Shown piece after piece: positions 1-6,600 of a DNA stretch of 8,480 nt (within the stretch, counting starts at the first letter, position 1; every line of letters begins with the position of its first letter). The stretch spans positions 1 to 8,480 of the forward strand of contig JAJYBW010000139.1 in assembly GCA_021778815.1 (NCBI GenBank), given 5' to 3'. The notes below the pieces were generated by a model. The model saw only the letters and a program-made list of their open reading frames with translations, did not search any database and was not told the origin of the DNA. Made by a program: the position numbers and the translations under genes. Source of the DNA: Acidobacteriota bacterium. Lineage in GTDB: Bacteria > Acidobacteriota > Terriglobia > Terriglobales > Acidobacteriaceae.

Positions 1-1514
1 CGTTCCGCGTTCACCAGCGTCTGCTTGCGTTCATACTCCGCGGGAACATTGTCGAGATTCGATTTTGTGACCTCAATGTAATAGCCGAACACGGAGTTGT
101 ACCGCACCTTCAGCGATCCAATCCCCGTGCGCGTCCGCTCGCGTTCCTCAATGGCCGCGATTGATTGTTTACCGCTCAGACTGAGGGATCGCAGTTCGTC
201 CAATTCTGCATCGATGCCAGTGGCGATCGCTCCACCATCTTCCAAACGCATCGGAGGCTGTTCTGCGAGTGTCGTCGAAATCGCATGATGCAGGTCGTCG
301 AGGCAATCGAGGGACGACTGCATTCGTTTCCACGCAGGCGACTGGAGCGGTGTAATCGCTGCGGCAACCAACGGCAATTTCGCCGCGGACGAGGCAAGCG
401 CCAGCAAATCTCGCGGCCCAGTGCTGTCGAGCGAAATCCGGCTCAACAATCTTTCCAGATCAAGAATGTCCCCGATGCTGTTGCGTACACGCTCGCGACT
501 CTGCAAATCGCTGTGCAACTCCGCTACGCCATCAAGGCGTTCATGAATCGCGGCGAGTTCGATCAACGGCCGTAGGATCGTGGCACGCAACTTGCGCTTG
601 CCCATCGGCGTCTGGCACATGTCCAGCGTATGAAACAGCGTCGTATGGCGCCGCGCATCCGGCATCAGCGGCTCGACCAGTTCGAGATTGCGGACAGTCA
701 CGGCATCGAGTTGCAGGCAGCCGCTATGTTCGTAATATCGAACGCGGTCGATGTGTTCCAACTGACCCAGTTGCGTCGCGCGCAGGTAATGCACAATACT
801 GCCCGCCGCCACCGCGGCTGTTGCGTGGCCCTCTAGCCCGAACCCGGCCAGTTCGCGCGTTCCCAGATGATTTTCCAGCAGCGGAACCGCATAATCCCGC
901 GTCAGCACCCACGGCTCCAGATGTGTCACGGTGCGAGAGCGCAAAGCATCTTCAAGCGATGCAGCCAGCCCGCCACTATTTTCGGCTAGCAAAATTTCAG
1001 CCGGATTGAACCGCGCCAGCTCGTCGCTGGCCTGGTTTGCGGCATCCTGTGCAGCGTGGCCGCGAAATTCTGTGGCGCGAAAATCGCCGGTCGAGTTATC
1101 CAGCAGCGCCAGTCCAATCGTCGATCCATCAAAGCACAGCGCCGCCAGAAAATTGTTCTGTTCTGAGTGCAACGTGGGGTCAATCGCCGTGCCCGGCGTC
1201 AGCACACGCGTCACCTCGCGGCGCACAATGGTCTTTGTCAGCTTGGGATCTTCCAGTTGCTCGCAAATGGCGATGCGGTAGCCAAGCCGCAACAAGCGTG
1301 TGATGTACTGGTCGGCGGCGTGATGGGGCACACCGCACATGGGGATGGCCCGTTCCTTGTCCCGCGACGTCAGGGTAATTTGCAGTTCGCGCGCCGCAGT
1401 CTTGGCGTCCTCGTAAAACAGTTCGTAAAAATCACCCAATCGAAAGAAGAGCAGCGTGTTCGGATGTTTCTGTTTCGCTGCGGCATACTGCCGCATCAAT
1501 GGCGTCGAGGCCAT
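1..1514 (-). CDS. mutS: DNA mismatch repair protein MutS, N-terminal part (runs off left edge)
   Basis: MutS binds base mismatches and small loops as a dimeric clamp and recruits MutL to start strand-directed repair. The minus strand reads open for 504 codons to the window edge. The start MASTPLMRQY leads into FFRLGDFYELFYEDA, which holds the mismatch-reading Phe-X-Glu motif (F29, E31; the E. coli F36/E38 equivalent). IPMCGVPHH (about 57-65) and AICEQLEDP follow, as in the mismatch-binding and connector domains, then the core/lever region. The visible part ends with GYYIEVTKSN and ERKQTLVNAER, which match the clamp/core of the family. The Walker A/B ATPase and C-terminal dimerisation domains would lie left of the window, so about 350 residues are missing by position, not by mutation. 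The ATG at 1514 is chosen because MutS normally begins shortly before this motif, but it lacks a good ribosome site; a CTG at 1553 is an alternative. It is divergent from the heme operon. Confidence 0.96.
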   Translation of the reverse strand, partial: MASTPLMRQYAAAKQKHPNTLLFFRLGDFYELFYEDAKTAARELQITLTSRDKERAIPMCGVPHHAADQYITRLLRLGYRIAICEQLEDPKLTKTIVRREVTRVLTPGTAIDPTLHSEQNNFLAALCFDGSTIGLALLDNSTGDFRATEFRGHAAQDAANQASDELARFNPAEILLAENSGGLAASLEDALRSRTVTHLEPWVLTRDYAVPLLENHLGTRELAGFGLEGHATAAVAAGSIVHYLRATQLGQLEHIDRVRYYEHSGCLQLDAVTVRNLELVEPLMPDARRHTTLFHTLDMCQTPMGKRKLRATILRPLIELAAIHERLDGVAELHSDLQSRERVRNSIGDILDLERLLSRISLDSTGPRDLLALASSAAKLPLVAAAITPLQSPAWKRMQSSLDCLDDLHHAISTTLAEQPPMRLEDGGAIATGIDAELDELRSLSLSGKQSIAAIEERERTRTGIGSLKVRYNSVFGYYIEVTKSNLDNVPAEYERKQTLVNAE

Positions 1515-1558
1515 TTCCAGTGTTGGATTCGGACTGGCGCTGGATACAGACAGACGGC

Positions 1559-1565
1559 TTCTCCT
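1559..1565 (-). promoter_or_regulatory. Shine-Dalgarno-like AGGAG upstream of mutS
   Basis: The minus strand reads AGGAGAA-like here (complement of ttctcct). It lies about 45 bases before the ATG at 1514, too far to serve it, but AGGAG sits 7 bases before an in-frame CTG codon (1553-1551). Starting at that CTG would add 13 residues (about LSVSSASPNPTLE) to MutS. CTG starts are rare, so this may be coincidence; it is recorded because the ATG has no clear site of its own. Confidence 0.3.
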
Positions 1566-1594
1566 GAAGCTTGGGCGTAACAAAAATGACGGGC

Positions 1595-1617
1595 GGCCTT
1601 TCCTTTAAAGATAGGCC
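1595..1617. repeat. Imperfect palindrome GGCCT...AGGCC with central CTTTAAAG
   Basis: The arms GGCCT (1595-1599) and AGGCC (1613-1617) enclose TTCCTTTAAAGAT, which itself contains the palindrome CTTTAAAG (1603-1610). Because of this symmetry both strands translate to similar nonsense peptides (GLSFKDRP and GLSLKERP). It could form a short hairpin in the mutS leader or act as a two-fold symmetric binding site. No function can be assigned. Confidence 0.5.
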
Positions 1618-1676
1618 ATCGGGAACGATGTGTACCAATCTACAGCATCGGAAATCCAGTGCCATTCAGGGATACA

Positions 1677-1767
1677 AGGCACTTGCCTCAATGTACTTTA
1701 CGTCGTCCACTCGAAAAGGCTCGTGTGTTCTGGGTCACATGTGTCCTACATCACAGTAAAGTGCCTT
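1677..1767. repeat. Separated 9-base inverted repeat AAGGCACTT / AAGTGCCTT
   Basis: AAGGCACTT at 1677-1685 is perfectly inverted at 1759-1767 (AAGTGCCTT), with 73 bases between. A third AGTGCC lies at 1658-1663, forming a closer AGTGCC/GGCACT pair with 1678-1683. The right arm sits just before the likely heme-operon promoter. Repeated arms of the same core are what one would expect of spaced operator half sites, but short repeats like this also occur by chance. Confidence 0.4.
1733..1746. promoter_or_regulatory. Candidate operator palindrome GGTCACATGTGTCC
   Basis: This is a 14-base palindrome with a single mismatched pair, and its centre CACATGTG (1736-1743) is perfect. It lies between the two arms of the separated inverted repeat and about 80 bases ahead of the ccsA/hemX-like ATG. 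Two-fold symmetric sites of this size are typical of dimeric regulators, but I recognise no specific regulator consensus. Confidence 0.3.
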
Positions 1768-1779
1768 TTGTCTGAGCTA

Positions 1780-1785
1780 TATACT
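1780..1785 (+). promoter_or_regulatory. Possible -10 box (TATACT) of the heme operon
   Basis: TATACT matches the sigma-70 -10 consensus TATAAT at five of six bases and lies about 38 bases before the ATG at 1823, a sensible distance. The hexamer 17 bases upstream (TAAAGT, 1757-1762) is not -35-like. If real, the promoter may depend on an activator; the right arm of the inverted repeat overlaps this -35 position. Confidence 0.25.
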
Positions 1786-1822
1786 TACTTGTACGTTCTC
1801 TTTGGGAGCGGTTCTTCAAGCG

Positions 1823-2644
1823 ATGGCAATGTATCTCATCTGGCTGCGGGTCGCGCTGGTTCTGTACGGCGTCTCCAGCCTTACGGTGATCCCAGATGTG
1901 CTGACCGGCCATGATCGCTGGCGCAGATTTGTGCACCCCGTTTGCGTCTCCGCCTTTTATTTTCATCTGGTTGCGCTAGTGGAAATGATGCGTCTAGCCC
2001 ATCACTGGGTACCGGCCAGCCTGCATGAAGTGGAAACCTCGTTCGCCCTGCTGCTGACTCTGACGTTCCTGGCGATTTATTGGCGCTACCGGGCTATTTC
2101 GTTCGGATTATTTGTGTTGCCCGTCATTTTCCTGCTTTTGCTTCTGCCAGCGGCGCAGCCGGACCACGCCCCTGTCTCCAGTCAGTGGATGCATAACGGG
2201 TGGATCCTGCTGCACATCGCGCTTCTGCTGGTGGCGTATACGTTATTGTTGTTCAGTCTGCTCTCCAGCCTGCTCTACCTGATCCAGGAACGGCGCTTGA
2301 AGAACAAGCAGATTGGCGGCATTTTCAGCCATCTGCCACCGCTCGATACCATCGATCACATCGCGTTTGTGACCCTTGTCATCGGCTTGCCCTGCATGAC
2401 GCTGGGACTGCTGGCCGGCGCGTTGATTGCCCAGGAAAGCGTCGGCGCCGCCTACTTTCTCGATCCTAAAGTGCTGCTTTCGATCGGTATGTGGGTGCTC
2501 TACGTGTGGATGCTGTATGTCCGTCGCCACATCGGCCTTCGCGGCAAGCGTGCCGTCTACTTATCGTCGCTGGTATTTCTGATGGCGCTCACGGTTTGGG
2601 TCGCCAACCAGTTCAGCACTGTCCATAGGTTCCCAGCGCCATGA
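1823..2644 (+). CDS. CcsA/HemX/YpjD-family membrane protein (cytochrome c assembly family)
   Basis: This is an integral membrane protein of 273 residues with about eight hydrophobic helices (roughly 4-22, 40-57, 73-88, 92-109, 127-151, 180-203, 217-233, 245-262). The central stretch HIALLLVAYTLLLF...IQERRLK, followed by LPPLDTIDHIAF, is typical of the cytochrome c assembly family (CcsA, and the HemX/YpjD relatives that sit beside hemA). CcsA proteins handle heme for c-type cytochromes; HemX in Gram-positives influences HemA levels. The position directly ahead of hemA, overlapping it as ATGA, favours the HemX-like role by inference. Oddity: where CcsA has a Trp-rich WWD motif followed by DPK, this protein has AAYFLDPK (209-216), keeping Asp-Pro-Lys but not the tryptophans. 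His131 and the near-terminal His268 fit conserved family histidines. The ATG at 1823 is preferred; GGGAG lies 14 bases upstream. TTG at 1802 and ATG at 1829 are alternatives. Confidence 0.85.
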   Translation: MAMYLIWLRVALVLYGVSSLTVIPDVLTGHDRWRRFVHPVCVSAFYFHLVALVEMMRLAHHWVPASLHEVETSFALLLTLTFLAIYWRYRAISFGLFVLPVIFLLLLLPAAQPDHAPVSSQWMHNGWILLHIALLLVAYTLLLFSLLSSLLYLIQERRLKNKQIGGIFSHLPPLDTIDHIAFVTLVIGLPCMTLGLLAGALIAQESVGAAYFLDPKVLLSIGMWVLYVWMLYVRRHIGLRGKRAVYLSSLVFLMALTVWVANQFSTVHRFPAP

Positions 2645-4098
2645 ACTTCGTCCTCATCGGCGTTAACCACAAATCTGCGCCACTGCAGGTGCGGGAGAGG
2701 CTTGCCATTCCGGCCGCTCGGCTGCAGGAAGCTACGCTTTCATTGCTGAGTGTGCCCTGCGTGCGCGAGGGCATGATTCTTTCCACCTGCAACCGGGTCG
2801 AGTTCCTCACCTATCAGGAACCAGCGCAGGCCGATCTGCTGGAGTTTATCCAGAACTATTTCGCCATCGGCAAAGAAGCGCTGCACCCCTACATTTACGA
2901 ATACCGCGCGTCGGAAGTTGTCCGTCACGTGTTCCGTGTGGCCTCCAGTCTGGATTCGCTGGTCGTTGGTGAGCCGCAAATTCTGGGTCAGGTAAAAGAG
3001 TCCTACTCGTTGGCGAGGTCGATCGGCGGCATCAATAACAACCTGGACCCGTTGATGCAGCGCGCCTTTACCGTCGCCCGCAAAGTACGCAACCAAACCA
3101 GCATCGGAATTTCCTCGGTATCCATCGCGTCGGTCGCCGTCGATCTGGCACGCAAAATCTTCGGCTCGCTGCACGGGAAAACCGTTCTGTTGATGGGCGC
3201 AGGCAAGATGGGAGAACTGGCCGCTCGCAGCATGATGCAGCACGGTGCCAGCACCATCTACATTTGCAACCGAACTTATGAACGCGCGGTTGATCTGGCC
3301 GGTAAATTTCCCGGCGTACGCTCTGAGAGCGGCTCGGCGACCGGTCAGTCCGCCATCGTGCAGCCCATTTCCTACGAGTTGCTGCATCAATATGCTGCCA
3401 CGGCGGACATCATTGTCAGCTGCACCGGAGCCGAAGATCCAATTTTCAAGCGCGCGCACGCCGAACAATATATGCAGCGCCGCAAGCAGCGCCCCATGTT
3501 TTTTATCGACATTGCCGTGCCTCGCGATGTGGATCCAGAGATCAACAGCGTGGAAGGTGTTTTTGTTTACAACATTGATGATCTGCAAGCCGTGGCTGTG
3601 TCGAACATGTCCAGCCGCACCAAGGAAGCGATGGATGCAGAGGTGATTATTCGCACTGAAGTGCAGCGATACACGCAACGAATGCAGTCGGCCAACGGAG
3701 TTCCTTCCATTGTTGCCCTGCAGCAAACCCTGGAAGATGTGCGGCAGAATGAAATGCGGCGCGCGGCCCCTCGTTTGGCGCAGTTGTCCAGCGAACAATT
3801 GCAGGCGGTAGAGCAGATGACGCGCGCGCTGGTGCATAAGCTGCAGCATGCGCCCATCCAGGCCATCAAGCGCGCCGCGCAGGAAGGCGATCGCGAAACC
3901 CTCGCGCTGATCCAGACCGTCTTCGATCTGGAGCATCACGAAAGGCCGACTGAGGCGATTGGGACAGCGGAGTCGATGACTGGACAAAACGAGCGAAAGG
4001 AGACCGCATTCGTTCCCGGTCCCGACGCTACTGGGACAAAGAGCGCCGAATCTGCTGCTTCGAAACAAGTCTCCGTCAAGGAGGAAAGCTTACTTTGA
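2641..4098 (+). CDS. hemA: Glutamyl-tRNA reductase
   Basis: HemA reduces glutamate charged on tRNA-Glu to glutamate-1-semialdehyde with NADPH, the committed step of the C5 route to 5-aminolevulinate. All family landmarks are visible: GVNHKSAP near the start, STCNRVE with catalytic Cys50 (same number as in E. coli), SLVVGEPQILGQVK (106-119), GAGKMGELAA (186-195) of the NADPH-binding Rossmann fold, IDIAVPRDVDP (289-299), then the helical dimerisation domain (about 340-430). At 485 residues it exceeds the usual 410-430. The excess is a hydrophilic tail from about 430 rich in Ser, Glu, Ala, Lys and Thr, not part of the known fold. Its ATG overlaps the stop of the upstream membrane gene (ATGA), and its own stop overlaps the TTG of hemC, so translation is probably coupled. 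HemA is a usual target of heme feedback control; nothing here shows how. Confidence 0.97.
   Translation: MNFVLIGVNHKSAPLQVRERLAIPAARLQEATLSLLSVPCVREGMILSTCNRVEFLTYQEPAQADLLEFIQNYFAIGKEALHPYIYEYRASEVVRHVFRVASSLDSLVVGEPQILGQVKESYSLARSIGGINNNLDPLMQRAFTVARKVRNQTSIGISSVSIASVAVDLARKIFGSLHGKTVLLMGAGKMGELAARSMMQHGASTIYICNRTYERAVDLAGKFPGVRSESGSATGQSAIVQPISYELLHQYAATADIIVSCTGAEDPIFKRAHAEQYMQRRKQRPMFFIDIAVPRDVDPEINSVEGVFVYNIDDLQAVAVSNMSSRTKEAMDAEVIIRTEVQRYTQRMQSANGVPSIVALQQTLEDVRQNEMRRAAPRLAQLSSEQLQAVEQMTRALVHKLQHAPIQAIKRAAQEGDRETLALIQTVFDLEHHERPTEAIGTAESMTGQNERKETAFVPGPDATGTKSAESAASKQVSVKEESLL
4078..4084 (+). promoter_or_regulatory. Strong ribosome binding site AAGGAGG for hemC
   Basis: A near-perfect anti-Shine-Dalgarno match lies inside the end of hemA, 10 bases before the TTG at 4095. 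It decides the hemC start: no ATG is available there, and MIRIGSRGSALA is exactly where hydroxymethylbilane synthases begin. Confidence 0.85.
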
Positions 4099-5036
4099 TC
4101 CGCATTGGGAGTCGCGGCTCCGCCCTTGCCCGCTGGCAGGCAGATCACATCGCCGCGGAGCTGCGGGATCGAGGTCACCAGGTCTCCATTCAGATTCTGG
4201 TCACGACGGGCGATCGCGTGCAGCATGCACCGTTTATGCAGGTCGGCACCAAAGGAATGTTTACCAAAGAAATTGAAGAGGCGCTGGCCGACGAACGCAT
4301 CGATCTCGCCGTACACAGCCTGAAAGACCTGCCGACGGAGTTAGCCGCAGACTTCATCATCGCGACGATTCCAAAGCGCGCGGATGCTCGTGATGCGTTC
4401 GTCTCGGTTCGCCATGAAAGTTTCGCCGCATTGCCGTCCGGCGCGATTGTCGGCACCAGTAGTTTGCGGCGCCAGGCACAATTGCGCGCATTGCGTTCAG
4501 ATCTTGATATTCGCGAACTGCGCGGCAACGTCGACACTCGGTTGCGCAAGCTGCACCAGGGCCAATACGACGCCATCATTCTTGCTGCGGCCGGTTTGGA
4601 TCGTCTGGGTCTTGCCGCCGATGTGAAACAACTGTTTTCTCCGCAAGAAATGTGTCCTGCTGCAGGGCAGGGAGCGCTCGCCATTGAGTGCCGCACAAGC
4701 GACAAGGCGACACGAGAAGCTGTTTCCGCGCTCGATGACGCTGCGGCACACTTCGCCGTGCTGGTGGAGCGCGCTGCGCTGGCGACGTTAGGCGGAGGCT
4801 GTCATCTCCCCGTGGGTGTGTATTGCGAGCCTGCAAACAATGGTTGGGCGGTGATGGGCGTTGTTGCTCGCCCGGACGGATCGCAAGTTTTACGTGAACA
4901 GATGGAGTTGGCTCAAGAATTCTCCTCGGCGGAAGGAGTCGGCCGTGCGATGGCGAATCGATTGTTAGCGCGCGGCGCAGCGGAGTTTCTTGCGGCGGCT
5001 GAAACTGCCCCGCCGGCAGGAAGTCCGGGCAGATGA
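4095..5036 (+). CDS. hemC: Porphobilinogen deaminase (hydroxymethylbilane synthase)
   Basis: HemC condenses four porphobilinogens into the linear tetrapyrrole hydroxymethylbilane in the cytoplasm, using a covalently bound dipyrromethane primer. The 313-residue protein has the family opening RIGSRGSALARWQA, the VTTGDR loop, FTKEIEEAL, VHSLKDLPT with catalytic Asp78 (E. coli Asp84 equivalent), GTSSLRRQAQL and ELRGNVDTRL contacting substrate acid groups, CPAAGQGALAIE, and GGGCHLPVGVY with the cofactor-attaching Cys236 (E. coli Cys242 equivalent). The length is normal for the family. It starts with TTG overlapping the hemA stop as TTGA behind a strong AAGGAGG, and its stop overlaps the hemD start as ATGA. 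All key residues are present, so it should be active. Confidence 0.97.
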   Translation: MIRIGSRGSALARWQADHIAAELRDRGHQVSIQILVTTGDRVQHAPFMQVGTKGMFTKEIEEALADERIDLAVHSLKDLPTELAADFIIATIPKRADARDAFVSVRHESFAALPSGAIVGTSSLRRQAQLRALRSDLDIRELRGNVDTRLRKLHQGQYDAIILAAAGLDRLGLAADVKQLFSPQEMCPAAGQGALAIECRTSDKATREAVSALDDAAAHFAVLVERAALATLGGGCHLPVGVYCEPANNGWAVMGVVARPDGSQVLREQMELAQEFSSAEGVGRAMANRLLARGAAEFLAAAETAPPAGSPGR

Positions 5037-5833
5037 GACCGCTCGCCGGACGGAAGATTCTCATCACACGCGCGCGGCACCAGGCTCAATCGCTGGCAAG
5101 CGCGTTGGAAGCGAAGGGCGCGACCGTTGTCGCGATTCCTGCCATCGAGATTATTCCGCCAGATTCCTACGATGCGTTGGATGCGGCGCTTTGGAGTGCC
5201 AGAAAATATCAGTGGCTGGTCGTGACCAGCGCCAATGGCGCGGAAGTCTTGGCGGAGCGACTTGCCGCTTTGAATCTGCCTATCGCAGCGCTCGATGCTT
5301 TCAAGGTTGCAGCCATCGGTCCCGCCACCGCGCGTGCTCTTGGGGAAATGGGTTTGCATGTCGATGAAGTTCCCAAGCAGGCCATCGCAGAATCGCTGGT
5401 GGAATCACTGCGAGACCAGGTGGGTGGCAAGAATGTTTTGTTAGTCCGCGCCAAGGTGGCGCGTGATGTGCTCCCGGAGGAACTCCGAAACGCCGGCGCG
5501 ACTGTGGATGTGGTTGATGCCTACCAGACCATTGTCCCAGCCACATCCGCAGACGATGTACGGCTTCTTTTCGCGGCGCCCAGCCGAATTCCGGACGTGG
5601 TCACGTTCACCAGTTCGTCCACGGTGACAAATTTCTTTCGCCTGCTGCGTGAGGCCAATGTGTCCACATGGCCACATGGAATGGCCGCGGCTTCCATCGG
5701 TCCCATCACCAGCCAGACGCTGCGTCATCACGGCGTCGAACCCTCCGTCGAAGCGACGGAATACACCATCCCTGGCGTGGTGGAAGCGCTATCCCGCTGG
5801 TCGGCAGCGAACGCAACGCCCGCGAATCGTTAG
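5033..5833 (+). CDS. hemD: Uroporphyrinogen-III synthase
   Basis: HemD inverts ring D of hydroxymethylbilane and closes it to uroporphyrinogen III, the branch point for heme, siroheme and corrinoids. The protein has 266 residues. Family features are the opening GRKILITRARHQA, WLVVTSANGAEVL (about residues 61-73), AAIGPATARALGEMGL, the second-domain start KNVLLVRAKVARDVLPEEL, the VDAYQT strand, VTFTSSSTVTNFF, and AASIGPITSQTLRHHG near the end. HemD is poorly conserved between species, so order and context matter: it begins inside the hemC stop (ATGA) and is the last gene of this operon. The stop at 5831-5833 overlaps the stop of the convergent nth gene by 4 bases, leaving no room for a separate terminator between them. 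Confidence 0.95.
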   Translation: MRPLAGRKILITRARHQAQSLASALEAKGATVVAIPAIEIIPPDSYDALDAALWSARKYQWLVVTSANGAEVLAERLAALNLPIAALDAFKVAAIGPATARALGEMGLHVDEVPKQAIAESLVESLRDQVGGKNVLLVRAKVARDVLPEELRNAGATVDVVDAYQTIVPATSADDVRLLFAAPSRIPDVVTFTSSSTVTNFFRLLREANVSTWPHGMAAASIGPITSQTLRHHGVEPSVEATEYTIPGVVEALSRWSAANATPANR

Positions 5834-6600
5834 TGTGTGCTCCAGGTTTTGTCTTTGGAGTTGCAGAGGTCTTCCAGGAAGCAGTCGGCGCAGCGAGGTT
5901 TCCGCGCGATACAAATCTCCCGGCCAAAGTGAATCACACGATGGGAAAAGTCGATCCAGGCGGGCTGCGGAATCAACTGCATCATGTCCTGCTCAATCTT
6001 TTCCGGCGTCGTCGACTTCGTCAGTTCCAGCCGCTGCGTGATGCGCATTACGTGCGTATCGACCACCACTCCCAGCGGAATTTTGTACCATGAGCCGGAA
6101 ACAACATTTGCCGTCTTGCGCGCCACGCCGGGGATCGTCAACAGCTCGCCCATGGTCTGCGGTACTTTCCCGCCAAAGTCTGCAATAACTTTCTGCGCCG
6201 CGCCGATGATGTTCTTTGCCTTGTTGCGAAAGAATCCTGTAGTGCGGATCATTTCTTCCACTTCCGCCTGGGAAGCCTTCGACATTGACTGCGGGGTAGG
6301 GAAGCGCTGGAACAGAGCGGGCGTCACCATGTTCACGCGAACATCGGTGCATTGCGCAGAGAGTATGGTCGCTACCATCAGCTCCCAGGCGTTGCGGTGG
6401 TGCAGCGCACATACCGCGTTGGGATAATGTTCCGCCAATTGCTGCAGAATGGCTTCCACGCGCTGCGGATTTGTCGGATTGCCCGCGGATTTCTTCTTCA
6501 CAATCTTTTTGGCAGCCCGGTGCGGCGCTGCCTTTGCGCGCGTCACCTTCTTCGTAGCTGCCTTTTTCTGCGGACGTGCGGTCGGCACTGCTTTATCCAA
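5830..6600 (-). CDS. nth: Endonuclease III (DNA glycosylase/AP lyase)
   Basis: Nth removes oxidised pyrimidines from DNA and nicks the abasic site by beta-elimination. The core (about residue 45 on) shows LMVATILSAQCTDVRVN, TTGFFRNKAKNIIGAA, the helix-hairpin-helix LLTIPGVARKTANVV with catalytic Lys162, and VVVDTHVMR with catalytic Asp181. A C-terminal 4Fe-4S cluster site follows, Cys230-X6-Cys237-X2-Cys240-X5-Cys246. At 256 residues it is about 45 longer than E. coli Nth; the extra part is an N-terminal tail rich in Lys and Ala (about residues 11-40). The start is TTG at 6600, overlapping the end of hemQ by 8 bases; GGAG lies 13-14 bases upstream. A GTG four codons in (6588) is an alternative. 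It is probably co-transcribed with hemQ and ends convergently against hemD. Confidence 0.96.
   Translation of the reverse strand: MDKAVPTARPQKKAATKKVTRAKAAPHRAAKKIVKKKSAGNPTNPQRVEAILQQLAEHYPNAVCALHHRNAWELMVATILSAQCTDVRVNMVTPALFQRFPTPQSMSKASQAEVEEMIRTTGFFRNKAKNIIGAAQKVIADFGGKVPQTMGELLTIPGVARKTANVVSGSWYKIPLGVVVDTHVMRITQRLELTKSTTPEKIEQDMMQLIPQPAWIDFSHRVIHFGREICIARKPRCADCFLEDLCNSKDKTWSTH

Larger units (their letters stand above)
1515..1822. promoter_or_regulatory. Divergent intergenic region between mutS and the heme operon
   Basis: About 308 bases separate the mutS ATG from the first ATG of the ccsA/hemX-like gene. I see no credible gene: the short open frames on either strand show no family resemblance. 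The region must hold divergent promoters but no textbook -35/-10 pair stands out. A TATACT hexamer at 1780-1785 (plus) is the best -10-like box ahead of the heme operon, without a matching TTGACA at the right distance. Three inverted-repeat structures are listed separately. Its composition is visibly more AT-rich than the flanking genes, especially around 1570-1615 and 1750-1800. Confidence 0.6.

Noticed and set aside
1571..1759. Short open frames on both strands in the mutS-ccsA interval with matching GLSFKDRP / GLSLKERP peptides
   Set aside because: The similarity comes from the palindrome at 1595-1617 being read on both strands; neither frame has a ribosome site or other coding signs.
2740..4068. 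A 442-codon open frame on the minus strand across hemA
   Set aside because: It lies fully opposite a certain hemA, in exact codon register with it, so its openness follows from hemA codon use. It shows no family motifs and no ribosome site; it is a shadow.
4190..4705. A 171-codon minus-strand frame opposite hemC
   Set aside because: It is antisense to a complete hemC with all catalytic residues; Ser/Arg-rich composition is typical of a shadow frame.
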